DNA of 39,124 nt from an uncultured Opitutales bacterium. Its GTDB lineage: Bacteria; Verrucomicrobiota; Verrucomicrobiia; Opitutales; Seribacteraceae. A program made the position numbers and the translations under genes. The notes under the pieces are model-generated. The model was given only the letters and a program-made list of their open reading frames with translations, was not told the origin of the DNA and searched no databases. Every line of letters begins with the position of its first letter. Within the stretch, counting starts at the first letter, position 1. The stretch is taken from NCBI GenBank assembly GCA_905612515.1, contig CAJQSI010000059.1, positions 1 through 39,124 of the forward strand. The letters run 5' to 3'. Shown here in pieces: positions 9,301-16,756 of the stretch.

Positions 9301-9691
9301 TATTCTCGTCGTCTATTGTGCGCTCGACCAAACGATCAGCGACACTCCGGGTCGACTCCACCACGAGTTCCCGGTTCTTTTCGGTGTATATATCTTCTTC
9401 TTCCCGTGAGATCATCAGGTCGGTCAACGCCTCCCCGATAACCTCAGCCACCTCCGCGATCTCAAAATCGCGATCACCCGCACCGTCATCAATTCGTACC
9501 TTCGGCACCTCGAAACGATTATCGCCCAGCGCTCCGGCCCAATCGAAACTAGGCTTTTGCTCTCGAGGTATTTCGGAAATTTTTTCCAGGACACGATCTT
9601 CTTCGAAGGTTAAGTTACGCATAAGACTCCACTCTCCCAATTTGTTGTATGTTTCAGTCCGTGGGATTGCCATCGCGTCAGAGCTCGTCAT
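6350..9691 (-). CDS. nrdA: Class I ribonucleoside-diphosphate reductase alpha subunit with extended multi-ATP-cone N-terminus
   Basis: Large catalytic subunit that reduces ribonucleotides to deoxyribonucleotides with NrdB. Catalytic residues are present: Cys521 (SSCYLY) and Cys750 (AVCNLGS) as the redox pair, Asn733-Leu-Cys735-Thr-Glu737 as the thiyl site, Tyr1053-Tyr1054 for radical transfer, and a C-terminal CEACQ (Cys1109, Cys1112) thiol shuttle. At 1113 residues it is far longer than E. coli NrdA (about 760). Two ATP-cone domains are visible, near 186-275 (LIRRNGQVVPWNLSKI start) and 289-380 (VVQKADGSTFFWDG start). A third, degenerate one may occupy about 75-165. Long NrdA of this kind occurs in chlamydiae. 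The ATG at 9691 overlaps the nrdB end by 14 bp; Met7 (9673) is an alternative start. Confidence 0.95.
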   Translation of the reverse strand: MTSSDAMAIPRTETYNKLGEWSLMRNLTFEEDRVLEKISEIPREQKPSFDWAGALGDNRFEVPKVRIDDGAGDRDFEIAEVAEVIGEALTDLMISREEEDIYTEKNRELVVESTRSVADRLVERTIDDENNDSDRVTYEELYRLIEKVLVENDAYDVAKSLVFSRSNAGGSKSGSGGTDSGAAAPALRLIRRNGQVVPWNLSKIEVAVRKAFLSLRFDSESAVKVSAEVTRKALSTGQNYINIEDVQDLVQEELMRMGHFKVAEAYILYRARRRVERDSRNPFPEIKQDSMIVVQKADGSTFFWDGVDLKKRIEFASIGLNLCLTPDQIEEELRRSVFSEIEEGDLKTTIILNSKVLIERDADFAKFAARILLSYVYEEVLGWNVADNTHEQLKTFHQRAFKKYLKRGVEIERLDPKLCNYDLKKMAKALDPSADLDFDYLGIQTLYDRYLIVDKTSATPRRLESPQFFWMRVAMGIFAHEEENAEQKAIDLYNLYKSRRFCSSTPTLFNSGTLHSQLSSCYLYKVDDTIESIMYRGIAENAFLSKWAGGLGGSWTAVRGTGSYIQGTNGDSQGVIPFLKLHNDQLCAVNQGGKRKGSGCAYLETWHNDILEFLELRRNTGDDRRRTHDMNTANWIPDLFMKRMESREKWTLFRSNEVPDLHEIYGREFEKKYIEYEAKAESGDIWSEQIPAIDLWKQMLKVLFETGHPWITFKDTCNIRSPQDHVGVIHSSNLCTEITLNTGHDETAVCNLGSIVLDSHLKPDGSLDHKKMRETIRIAVRALDNVIDVNFYPTEAAKTSNNRHRPIGLGVMGLQNALYAKGIAFASDQAVEFNDEFMEAIAYYTYEASSDLAAERGSYASFKGSKWDRGILPQDSISLLEKERGQDVEVPKGGRMDWDPVREKISKNGMRNSNVIAIAPTATISNIMGSSPCIEPTYKNLFVKSNLSGDFMVLNQYLVRDLKAKGLWGKEMSDHLKYFDGEVKDIEAVPEDLKQKYLTAFDVPYEYVIAAAGRRQKWIDQSQSVNLFLGSPEMKTLSHMYRAAWRHGLKTTYYLRTLSASNIEKATVDLKQNDPKTNTVSDEPTAKKSSTDAEAKACSIEAMLNGEECEACQ

Positions 9692-10763
9692 CGGAAACTT
9701 CGCTCAACGATGATCTTTTCTGATAATCCGTCACCGTACCCTCAAAGAAATTTTGCTCCTTCTGAACATCCATCATCTCAGCCAACCAAGGGAATGGATT
9801 AGACGCCGATGGGTTCAAAGGTTCCAAACCAACACCGTTGAGTCGACGATCCGCAATAAAGTCTATATACAAGCAAAATTCTTCGGAACTGAGACCAACG
9901 GAATTCACTGGTAGACAATCCTTTATGAAATCCTTTTCCAGTGCCACGGCCTCTATCATCAGACCAGTCAATTCTTTTTGAAAATCAGGAGTCCAAATCT
10001 CTGGATTTTCATCAATCAAGGCTCGAAACAAATTACGTAAATTTTCGATATGATTGGACTCGTCTCGCAAAGTGTAACGAAACATCTGTCCAATTCCAGG
10101 AAACTTGTTCTGCCGGTAGAGACTGAGAATCATGCCGAAGAGGCCATAAAACTGGGTGCCTTCCATGCATTGACCGAAGACGAATACATTTTTCGCAAAC
10201 TCTTTTTTCTCAGAAGTTTGCGTCAAATCCATATCTCTACGCAAACCTTTAGATACTTTGGTTACGAAATCATTCTTTCGATGAATACTTTCGACCTGCT
10301 CGAACATCGCCTCGCATTCGTGAGGGTTGATACCCAACGAACTAATCATGTACAATAGACTATCCGCATGTATGTTCTCCTCATGGGCGTGACGCCCAAG
10401 CACTAGTTTGAGTTCGGGAGCAGTCACCAATTCGCGAATCACATGCTGGATGTTGTCGCCCACGATTCCTTCTGCCGCTGAGAAGTAACCTATGCCCATC
10501 ATAATTATCCAACGCTCGCCTTCGCTAAGCTCAAACTGGCTTTTCCATTGTTCGACATCCTTTTGCATTGGTATGTCCTCAGGTTCCCAGTGGTTTGCCT
10601 TCATCTTACGATAGAGATCGTACGCCCATTGATACTTAAGAGGTAGTAAATTGAATGCCATGGTGTCGCGGCCATTTATCACTTTCTTACCTTCGTAGGC
10701 CGCGATGGCCTTTTGTTCATCTAAGACAAAAACTTTTTCTCCGATTTTATAGGTCTTTTCCAT
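9678..10763 (-). CDS. nrdB: Chlamydial-type (class Ic-like) ribonucleotide reductase small subunit with Leu at the radical site
   Basis: Small subunit that generates the oxidant used by NrdA. Metal ligands by alignment to chlamydial R2: Glu98 (SAAEGIVG, where Fe2-Tyr R2 proteins have Asp), Glu129 and His132 (HEENIHADSLLYM), Glu201 (CMEGTQF), Glu235 and His238 (RDESNHIE). The usual radical tyrosine, four residues after His132, is Leu136 (codon CTA at 10358-10356). Tyr138, Trp59, Tyr230 and the C-terminal Tyr (VTDYQK) match residues of the chlamydial electron-transfer path. This argues for a metal-centred, probably Mn/Fe, cofactor instead of a tyrosyl radical. It is first gene of the nrdBA operon, behind a leader of roughly 200 nt. 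Confidence 0.93.
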   Translation of the reverse strand: MEKTYKIGEKVFVLDEQKAIAAYEGKKVINGRDTMAFNLLPLKYQWAYDLYRKMKANHWEPEDIPMQKDVEQWKSQFELSEGERWIIMMGIGYFSAAEGIVGDNIQHVIRELVTAPELKLVLGRHAHEENIHADSLLYMISSLGINPHECEAMFEQVESIHRKNDFVTKVSKGLRRDMDLTQTSEKKEFAKNVFVFGQCMEGTQFYGLFGMILSLYRQNKFPGIGQMFRYTLRDESNHIENLRNLFRALIDENPEIWTPDFQKELTGLMIEAVALEKDFIKDCLPVNSVGLSSEEFCLYIDFIADRRLNGVGLEPLNPSASNPFPWLAEMMDVQKEQNFFEGTVTDYQKRSSLSEVSDDEL

Positions 10764-10812
10764 GGCTTTATTTCTCTATGTATCGGTGGATTTGACTACT
10801 AATTCCACCATT

Positions 10813-10902
10813 TCAATCAATTTCCGCATTAATTCTAAGCAAGTTCTGTCGAATGTCATGCGATAGATTCGCAGACAATTCGCCGTAAGGAAATTTCACC
10901 AT
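10813..10902 (-). CDS. Possible 29-residue leader ORF upstream of nrdB
   Basis: Short frame starting at ATG 10902, beginning MVKFPYGELSANLSHD and ending in a TGA 50 bp before the nrdB start. Its composition looks protein-like (amphipathic helix in the second half). No purine-rich ribosome site precedes it; instead a long pyrimidine tract does. It falls inside the inferred nrdB 5' leader. It may be chance. Confidence 0.25.
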   Translation of the reverse strand: MVKFPYGELSANLSHDIRQNLLRINAEID

Positions 10903-10963
10903 GAGTTGGCAAGAAGGAAAAGAAAAGGAAAAAATTAAAAAAATATGAAGTTCGGTGCGAATC

Positions 10964-10979
10964 CCACAATATAGAGGGC
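10964..10979. promoter_or_regulatory. NrdR-box-like site, proximal
   Basis: CCACAATATAGAGGGC matches about 12 of 16 positions of the NrdR consensus acaCwAtATaTwGtgt. It overlaps the candidate -10 hexamer of nrdBA and starts exactly 32 bp from a second such site, the spacing usual for paired NrdR boxes (about three helical turns). Confidence 0.55.
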
Positions 10980-10996
10980 CTGACCCTTGTCGTGAA
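10968..10996 (-). promoter_or_regulatory. Candidate sigma-70 promoter of nrdBA
   Basis: On the minus strand a TTCACG (-35, 10996-10991) and a TATATT (-10, 10973-10968) are separated by exactly 17 bp. Transcription would start near 10961, giving a leader of about 200 nt before the nrdB ATG. The -10 lies inside one NrdR-like box and the -35 abuts the other. Confidence 0.5.
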
Positions 10997-11011
10997 TACT
11001 GCATATAGTCT
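10996..11011. promoter_or_regulatory. NrdR-box-like site, distal
   Basis: ATACTGCATATAGTCT matches about 12 of 16 positions of the NrdR consensus. It lies at the upstream edge of the candidate -35 element, with 16 bp between it and the proximal box. Confidence 0.55.
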
Positions 11012-11233
11012 TGTGAATAACTTTTTAATAATTTCGGAAAAAGAAAAACATTGAAATCAAGGTCCTTTTTAAGGCAACTTAGTCAAGTCTTTTTATTGAC
11101 CCTTTCGCAAGAAAAAGTTGTTCCAAATTGTCCCCGCCTTCTCCCGGAGTTGTTCACATCCGGCTTTTCGGGGGTCAATGTTGCGAAACAAGTGCCTCTC
11201 GCAGGCAAAACAAACTTAAATCACAACGGATAT
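11012..11233. other. Remainder of the 470-bp gap between folC and nrdB
   Basis: This stretch has no convincing gene; the frames crossing it have no family resemblance. The part near nrdB is AT-rich. The only structure seen is a pair of 8-bp words repeated in swapped order on the opposite strand (11095-11110 and 11172-11188). No clear folC terminator was found. Confidence 0.5.
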
Positions 11234-12547
11234 TCAGACCCAGTCCTGCAATGGAGCAAGTGGACTTTGGCAATTATTTCCCTCGTTCCTCGCTAAAACT
11301 TCTCCGAGAAGGTAAATCGATCCGGTAACGACAAACGGAACCTCGTCAGCTTCCACAGATTCTGAGCGAGGGAACTCGCGTACAACTGTAGAGCGGGAAA
11401 CTTTTCCGGAAAACCCTTTGGGTATCGCTTCCTCCAAGATTTCGTAGGTACAGGCGCGGGGTTGATTAGGGACAAGTAGACGAATTTCTCGAGCATAGCG
11501 GGCAACCACCTCCATCAGATCCTTGGCTCGATCTTCGCCTAAGGTTCCGACCAGGACCACGGGCTTTTCTCCCAAACCCCGAAGATGTTCGTCCAGGCAC
11601 CGGCAACCCTCGGCATTATGGGTGGCATCAAGAATAACCGTCCTCCCGCATACCTCTATTTCTTGCCAGCGCCCAGGCCATTGGACTTCTAAAAGTGCAT
11701 TGCGGCATTTCGACATTTGCAAAGTAAAACGATCGCGGAGTAATTCGCAGGTAGCAATGGTCACAGCGCCATTTCTTCTTTGAAAAGACCCTGCCAGAGA
11801 AGTCTTGGGCAATTCCATGCCCTGAAGCCGAGAAGTCATGATCACCCGGCATTCGAGATCCGCGGCGATTTCACGCACAACGGCTTCCGCTTCCTCGGGC
11901 AACCATCCCAGAACCACTGGTTTGCCCATTTTTAGAATTCCGGCTTTTTCGCGAGCGATGGAAGCGATGTCATGACCTAGAATATCGCAATGGTCCAACC
12001 CTATCGAAGTGATTACGGACACGACCGGTTCCACGATATTGGTCGCATCCAGTCTTCCCCCCAAACCTGTTTCCACAATAGCGACGTCCACCTGATCACG
12101 GGCAAAGACGTGAAAGGCCATTGCCGCGACAAACTCAAAAAAGGAGGGATATAATTCATGCGAACTAGGCAAAGCTTGATCAGCGAGCGAACGCATCCAA
12201 TCGACGCAATCAACGATTTCTTGATCAGAAATGGCTTGGCCGTCGACCCGAATGCGTTCTCCAAGTCGTACCAAGTGAGGAGAAGTGAAAAGACCTGTCT
12301 TAAACCCGTTCGCTCGAAAACATGCTTCAAGCATAGCGCAAACGGAGCCTTTGCCGTTAGTTCCTGCAACGTGGATGACCGGATATTGTCGTTCCGGATG
12401 CCCCAAGAGTCGGGCAAAGACCTTCATCCGATCAATCCCAAAAGTAGGCCCGCGATTTCGCAGGCCAAACAAAAAGCTTACGGCGTCCTCGATCGAGGTA
12501 GACAATCTAGGAACCGGCTCGCCGGCTTCGCGATGGATTCTTCCCAT
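11234..12547 (-). CDS. folC: Folylpolyglutamate synthase / dihydrofolate synthase
   Basis: ATP-dependent Mur-ligase-family enzyme that adds glutamate to dihydropteroate and/or tetrahydrofolate in the cytoplasm. The P-loop is [13 protein letters not shown], the substrate loop is [17 protein letters not shown], and the central-domain motifs [29 protein letters not shown] and AREKAGILK are all intact. [10 protein letters not shown] marks the C-terminal domain. The length of 437 residues is normal. The ATG at 12547 overlaps the accD end by 41 bp; a TTG at 12505, directly after the accD TAG (TAGATTG), is an alternative start that removes 14 non-conserved residues. It is last gene of the manC-ruvX-truA-comF-accD-folC run. 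Confidence 0.93.
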   Translation of the reverse strand: MGRIHREAGEPVPRLSTSIEDAVSFLFGLRNRGPTFGIDRMKVFARLLGHPERQYPVIHVAGTNGKGSVCAMLEACFRANGFKTGLFTSPHLVRLGERIRVDGQAISDQEIVDCVDWMRSLADQALPSSHELYPSFFEFVAAMAFHVFARDQVDVAIVETGLGGRLDATNIVEPVVSVITSIGLDHCDILGHDIASIAREKAGILKMGKPVVLGWLPEEAEAVVREIAADLECRVIMTSRLQGMELPKTSLAGSFQRRNGAVTIATCELLRDRFTLQMSKCRNALLEVQWPGRWQEIEVCGRTVILDATHNAEGCRCLDEHLRGLGEKPVVLVGTLGEDRAKDLMEVVARYAREIRLLVPNQPRACTYEILEEAIPKGFSGKVSRSTVVREFPRSESVEADEVPFVVTGSIYLLGEVLARNEGNNCQSPLAPLQDWV

Positions 12548-13481
12548 TCTTAGAGGCAGAAACTTTGGCGGTGGACTTGGTTTTGGCGGCCGAACGTTTC
12601 TTCGCTACGGGTTTGGGTTTAGCAGAAGACTTTTTTTGCGTGCCACAAAATAGGTTCAGCAAGTTACAGATACGTCCACGAAGTTCATGTCGTGAAACAA
12701 TTTGGTCGAGGAGACCTCGTTCTAGTAAAAATTCTGCGGTCTGGAAGCCCTCCGGTAAATCAGCTTGAGTGGTTTCCTTGATTACTCGACGACCAGCAAA
12801 ACCTACGAGAGCTCCGGGTTCGGAAATAATAACGTCTCCCAAAGAAGCAAAGCTGGCCATAACTCCGGCCATGGTGGGATTAGTAAGCACCGAGACGTAA
12901 GGTAATTTGGCTTTGGCAAGCTTGGAAAGCGCAGCACTGGTCTTAGCCATTTGCATGAGGCTCAGAATACCCTCATACATACGAGCCCCTCCCGAGGCAG
13001 AAACGATTATCACGGGCATACCCCCCTCGAGTCCGCGTTCGATTGCGCGCGTAATTTTTTCCCCCACGACAGAACCCATGCTGCCACCAAGAAAACGAAA
13101 GTCCATAACGGCCAAGCTCACCTCGCGGCCGTTCATTTTACCCACGCCACAAAGTACGGCATCCGGCATGCCGGTTTTCTTAATGTTTGCCTCAAGTTTA
13201 TCTTTATAGGAAGCCGCTCCTGTGAAATTCAGGGGATCCTTGGAGGAAACGCCGGCGTCACACTCGACGAAAGTATCCTTGTCCAAGAGCGATTCCACTC
13301 GGTCAGGTGCGTGCAAGGGGAAATGATAGCCACTGGCGGGAACGACCATTAGGTTTTTCTTGAGATCCTTGACGTAGACCATTTCCCCGGAGCTGGGACA
13401 TTTGGTCCACATGCCCTTGGGAATGCTGTCTCTGGATCTGGCCTTTACCGTAGAATATTGAGGTTTTGAAAAAATCGCCAT
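12507..13481 (-). CDS. accD: Acetyl-CoA carboxylase carboxyltransferase beta subunit with degenerate zinc ribbon
   Basis: Beta half of the carboxyltransferase that, with AccA, moves CO2 from biotin to acetyl-CoA for fatty-acid synthesis. The crotonase-like core is intact: [53 protein letters not shown] and GFAGRRVI. The N-terminal zinc ribbon, normally Cys4, is eroded: [10 protein letters not shown] keeps Cys28 but has Ser31, and VVPASGYH has Val47 and Ser50 where Cys is expected. The C-terminus is a Lys/Ser/Ala-rich basic tail of about 45 residues. I start at ATG 13481 ([10 protein letters not shown]); the frame extends 30 codons upstream into comF, with non-family sequence. It lies in the housekeeping operon between comF and folC. 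Confidence 0.92.
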   Translation of the reverse strand: MAIFSKPQYSTVKARSRDSIPKGMWTKCPSSGEMVYVKDLKKNLMVVPASGYHFPLHAPDRVESLLDKDTFVECDAGVSSKDPLNFTGAASYKDKLEANIKKTGMPDAVLCGVGKMNGREVSLAVMDFRFLGGSMGSVVGEKITRAIERGLEGGMPVIIVSASGGARMYEGILSLMQMAKTSAALSKLAKAKLPYVSVLTNPTMAGVMASFASLGDVIISEPGALVGFAGRRVIKETTQADLPEGFQTAEFLLERGLLDQIVSRHELRGRICNLLNLFCGTQKKSSAKPKPVAKKRSAAKTKSTAKVSASKNGKNPSRSRRAGS

Positions 13482-13504
13482 GATTCGAAGTTCGTTACTG
13501 GATT

Positions 13505-14245
13505 TTAACCGTGACCGAGAGTTGCAACGTCTACCTGCTCCAATCCGGCCTCGAGAAGGGCTCCGGCGCAAGCGTCAAGAGTTGAGCCTGTAGTGAAAAC
13601 ATCATCAACAACCACATATCTTCTGCTCTTATCCAAGCGCGTTCTTGGTTTAAGAGCAAAGGCATTTTTGACGTTTGTCATACGAGCTTCTCGACTTAGA
13701 CGAGTTTGAGTACGAGTATTACGGGTTCGGACAAGGACTTGCTCGACCTTCAAACGTATATCAAAGCACGCAGAAAGAGCTTCCGCAATCCAAGCGCTTT
13801 GGTTGTAGCCACGTTCTCGCAAGCGTCGCCGATGCAAAGGTACGGGCACCAAGACCGCGTCTTCCAAGTGATTGAGAAAGTCGGGACTGTGTTGTAAAAG
13901 TGCCGGCAAATCACCCAAAAGCGAACGATCGCCATGATATTTGACGTCATGAATGAAACTCCTTCCTACTCCCGTCGAAAGAAACAGGGCCCGACCCTTG
14001 CCGAAAGAGGGTTGCAAATCCCTGCAGTGGCGACAGTGGCGAGCGACCATGTCCACGCCGGGCGAAGGCAAACCGCAACGATCACAAAATGGGCGACGTA
14101 TCCAGTCGATGTTTCCGGCGCACAATTCGCAAACTCGCCGAAAAGGGCCGTCCTCGACAGGTTCCCCGCATCCGGGGCAATCCCCCGGCATCAATATCTC
14201 GAGCAGGGCTTGGCCCGTCTGAAGAGCAAACTTTGGGAAATTCAT
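13505..14245 (-). CDS. comF: ComF-family phosphoribosyltransferase-like protein
   Basis: Cytoplasmic protein of the ComF/GntX family, required for natural transformation in some bacteria and of unclear biochemical role. Two CxxC-type zinc sites are at the N-terminus (CPGCGE...CELC and CDRCG...CRHC). They are followed by [18 protein letters not shown] and the PRPP-binding loop [18 protein letters not shown]. The length of 246 residues is typical. Its ATG overlaps the truA stop by 4 bp (ATGA at 14242-14245), implying translational coupling. No other competence gene is in the window, so a DNA-uptake role is inferred from family only. Confidence 0.88.
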   Translation of the reverse strand: MNFPKFALQTGQALLEILMPGDCPGCGEPVEDGPFRRVCELCAGNIDWIRRPFCDRCGLPSPGVDMVARHCRHCRDLQPSFGKGRALFLSTGVGRSFIHDVKYHGDRSLLGDLPALLQHSPDFLNHLEDAVLVPVPLHRRRLRERGYNQSAWIAEALSACFDIRLKVEQVLVRTRNTRTQTRLSREARMTNVKNAFALKPRTRLDKSRRYVVVDDVFTTGSTLDACAGALLEAGLEQVDVATLGHG

Positions 14246-15018
14246 ACTTTTGGCCTTCGGTAGTACACTTTTTCCAAGCTAAGTCCTCGGGCTGGAGCGG
14301 TTTTTACCATTCGCGTTCGCTCACGGCTCTCAAGCAGGTCGCGAATATCATCCGGTTCAAGTTTACCAATCCCTACGTCGAACAAGGCTCCGACTATGCT
14401 GCGGACCATCTTATATAAGAAGCCACCGCCCAATGCCTTGATCTTTACGCGCCTTCCCGACCTAACGACCTCTAGTCGCCATAATTCTTTTATTGGACTC
14501 TCTTTTTCGCCACTGCCGCGAGAAGCTGCAAAGGAAGAGAAATCATGACGCCCGACAAGGTGATCAGCGCCTTTGCGCATGGATGCAACGTCCAGCGATC
14601 TATTCTTCAACGAGTGAACATAGCGCATTTCCAAGGGCAAAGCATGTCCCTCCACGGCACGATAAACGTAATACTTGCCTTTGGCGGAACAAAGGGCGTG
14701 AAAGCTCGATGGAACCTCAACCAGTTCGAGAGGTTGAATGTCCTCGGGAAGTCGAACTCGCAACGCATTTAGAAGCTTGTCCGAACCGTGCCGCCATGCC
14801 GCGTCGAAATGGAAAACTTGACCGAGTGCGTGAACACCTGCGTCCGTTCGTCCTGCCCCTATTGTTTTTGTTTTTTTGGTGAAAGTCTGTTGCAGGGCTT
14901 GCTCGATACAGCCTTGGACGGACTGCCCGTTGGGCTGTTTTTGCCAACCACGGTAATTAGTTCCGTCGTAGGAGCAGAGACACCTCCATCGACTGGGTAC
15001 GGCATTCGCCTCACTCAA
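14242..15018 (-). CDS. truA: tRNA pseudouridine(38-40) synthase TruA
   Basis: Isomerises uridines 38-40 in the tRNA anticodon stem. It shows CSYDGTNYRGWQKQPNGQSV at the N-terminus, the catalytic-Asp motif GAGRTDAGVHALGQV, the ALRVRLPEDI segment, the YYVYRAVEG strand, and FLYKMVRSIVGAL near the C-terminus. The length of 258 residues is usual. Its ATG overlaps the ruvX stop by 4 bp, and its stop overlaps the comF start by 4 bp, so three genes are read as a coupled unit. Confidence 0.93.
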   Translation of the reverse strand: MSEANAVPSRWRCLCSYDGTNYRGWQKQPNGQSVQGCIEQALQQTFTKKTKTIGAGRTDAGVHALGQVFHFDAAWRHGSDKLLNALRVRLPEDIQPLELVEVPSSFHALCSAKGKYYVYRAVEGHALPLEMRYVHSLKNRSLDVASMRKGADHLVGRHDFSSFAASRGSGEKESPIKELWRLEVVRSGRRVKIKALGGGFLYKMVRSIVGALFDVGIGKLEPDDIRDLLESRERTRMVKTAPARGLSLEKVYYRRPKV

Positions 15019-15473
15019 GATTCAAGCTCCGTATAATCCTCGGGATCGGGCAAAAGAAATGGATGCCGTTCCTCTAAAAAGTCTCTCAAGATCAATGTAG
15101 CAGCGGCGGAATCCAACTCACCTGTTTCTTTTCCGGGCATTCGTTTTCGCGATGCCTTCAAGTCTTCCGAAGCGGCGTGCGTGGTTAGTCGCTCGTCGAC
15201 TTTCCGAACAGGTAGCCCGAAGCGTTTCTCAAGCTCTACGACGTAAGCGTCGACCTCCCGAACCCTCGTACCCGGAGTGCCATCCATATTCAAGGGATAA
15301 CCAACAACGAGTTCTTCCACCTGACGGATTCTTACTACATTGTCAAGTTGCTCGAAGCTGCCCTCCAATTCAACTCCGGGAATTGCGGATATGGGAATGG
15401 CAACGCCAAGCTCATCGGCAAAAGCTAATCCAATCCGCTTGCGGCCGTAGTCGATTCCAAGATAATTGGTCAT
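15015..15473 (-). CDS. ruvX: YqgF/RuvX-family pre-16S rRNA nuclease / putative Holliday junction resolvase
   Basis: RNase H-fold nuclease, implicated in maturation of the 16S rRNA 5' end and earlier predicted to resolve Holliday junctions. Motifs are YLGIDYGRKRIGLAFAD (first catalytic Asp), VVGYPLNMDGTPGTR and KVDERLTTHAA (second acidic motif). An LDSAAATLILRDFLE helix near the end supplies the third acid. ATG at 15473 was chosen (152 residues); the longer frame begins with TTG at 15500 and adds nine residues with no family counterpart. It lies 23 bp after manC. Confidence 0.9.
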   Translation of the reverse strand: MTNYLGIDYGRKRIGLAFADELGVAIPISAIPGVELEGSFEQLDNVVRIRQVEELVVGYPLNMDGTPGTRVREVDAYVVELEKRFGLPVRKVDERLTTHAASEDLKASRKRMPGKETGELDSAAATLILRDFLEERHPFLLPDPEDYTELES

Positions 15474-15496
15474 GGGACAGGAACTAGCAAAACGCG

Positions 15497-16585
15497 TCAA
15501 ACGAGCTTTTCGCCATCTTTGACTTCAACTACCTTTCGAGTAAGGTCCTTTATGTCTTGGGCCATATCCTTCCGGCAGACCAAAGTAGCGTCGGCGGACT
15601 GCACGACGATTAGATCATCCACACCGAGCAAAGCCACCAAATGTCCGTCCTCGGCATAGGTCACGTTGCCCTTGGACTCCAAGGCGAGACCTGCCCCTCG
15701 AAAGACGTTTCCCATTTCATCCGCAGGGAAGTGACGCTCGATCGCGGGCCACTCGCCCACGTCGTCCCAGTCGAAAGCGGATTCCAGCACCGCCACGTTC
15801 TCGGCCTTTTCCATAACGGCAAAATCCACGGATATCTTGGTCAACGTAGGGTAAACGGACTGCATGGCTTCGTCTAGAGAAGCCTCTTCGGTCCAAGCAT
15901 CGTCGAGTTCGTTGATACCCGAGGCAAGGTCGGGAGCGTGGCTCGCAATGGCTTTCAAGATCACCTCGGGACGCCAGACGAACATGCCGGCATTCCAAAG
16001 ATAATCGCCTGAAGCAACGTAACTCTCGGCGGTCTCGCGATCAGGCTTCTCAACGAAGCGAACGGCATTGTAGAGAGTTCGCCCGCCGGGTTCACCGCAA
16101 GGTTCCCCACGCTGTATGTAGCCGTAACCAGTGGCAGGTTCGGTTGGTCGAATACCTATCGTTACAAGTAAATCCTGAGTTTCGGCCGCCTCGAAAGCCG
16201 AATCGAGAATTGTTCGAAAACCTGCGTTGTCCTCGATAACGTGATCCGCGGGTAACATCGCAAAAGCGGCGGTGGAATTCTCTCGCTGAACAAGCAGAGC
16301 CGAAAGAGCAACGGCTGCGGCGGTGTCTCTACCCTCCGGCTCTCCAACTACCCGCTCGGGCAAAAGATTCGGACAAGTTTCAAGAACTGCATCCCGTTGC
16401 TCGGAGTTCGTGACCACGAAAACGTTTTCGACTGGAACCAAGCCGTCAAGACGATTCACGGTCTGCACGAGCATGGGTTCGTCTCCCACGATGGGCAAGA
16501 GATGCTTGGGACGACGCAAACGGCTTTGGGGCCAAAAACGTTCTCCGCGACCACCTGCCATAATTACCACGTATCGGTTGTTCAT
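15497..16585 (-). CDS. manC: Mannose-1-phosphate guanylyltransferase
   Basis: Makes GDP-mannose from mannose-1-phosphate and GTP. The nucleotide-binding signature VIMAGGRGERFWPQSR is near the N-terminus, followed by PKHLLPIVGDEPML, FVVTN, FAMLPADHVI, GIRPTEPATGYGYI, VRFVEKPDRETA, YLWNAGMFVWRP and FDWDDVGEW. At 362 residues it is the short form, without the C-terminal phosphomannose-isomerase domain of bifunctional ManC. ATG 16585 (MNNRYVVIM) was preferred to the upstream GTG at 16612. It is first gene of the housekeeping operon. GDP-mannose would be needed if the cluster at 28-34 kb makes mannosylglucosylglycerate. Confidence 0.92.
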   Translation of the reverse strand: MNNRYVVIMAGGRGERFWPQSRLRRPKHLLPIVGDEPMLVQTVNRLDGLVPVENVFVVTNSEQRDAVLETCPNLLPERVVGEPEGRDTAAAVALSALLVQRENSTAAFAMLPADHVIEDNAGFRTILDSAFEAAETQDLLVTIGIRPTEPATGYGYIQRGEPCGEPGGRTLYNAVRFVEKPDRETAESYVASGDYLWNAGMFVWRPEVILKAIASHAPDLASGINELDDAWTEEASLDEAMQSVYPTLTKISVDFAVMEKAENVAVLESAFDWDDVGEWPAIERHFPADEMGNVFRGAGLALESKGNVTYAEDGHLVALLGVDDLIVVQSADATLVCRKDMAQDIKDLTRKVVEVKDGEKLV

Positions 16586-16756
16586 ATTCTCAGAAGCAAC
16601 GAATGAATGCACTCTTTGGCGAGAAAAAAGGCCAACTAGGAAAACTCGAGCATCCCCAATTGCAGTCCTCCTTCGAAAAAATCAAATCCGGCATCGCGCT
16701 TGCCATGCCGCTCGCTTTCTACATGATGCCAAGGCTTTTCCATATTTCAAGGAACT

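Noticed and set aside
6350-9691. A gene fusion or assembly error making NrdA too long
   Set aside because: The extra N-terminus is in one open frame, contains ATP-cone-like units and resembles the long NrdA of chlamydiae. Nothing suggests a frameshift.
13482-13571. A 30-residue N-terminal extension of AccD (frame open to 13571)
   Set aside because: The extension overlaps comF, is Arg/Ser-rich shadow-type sequence and has no AccD counterpart; ATG 13481 gives the normal family start.
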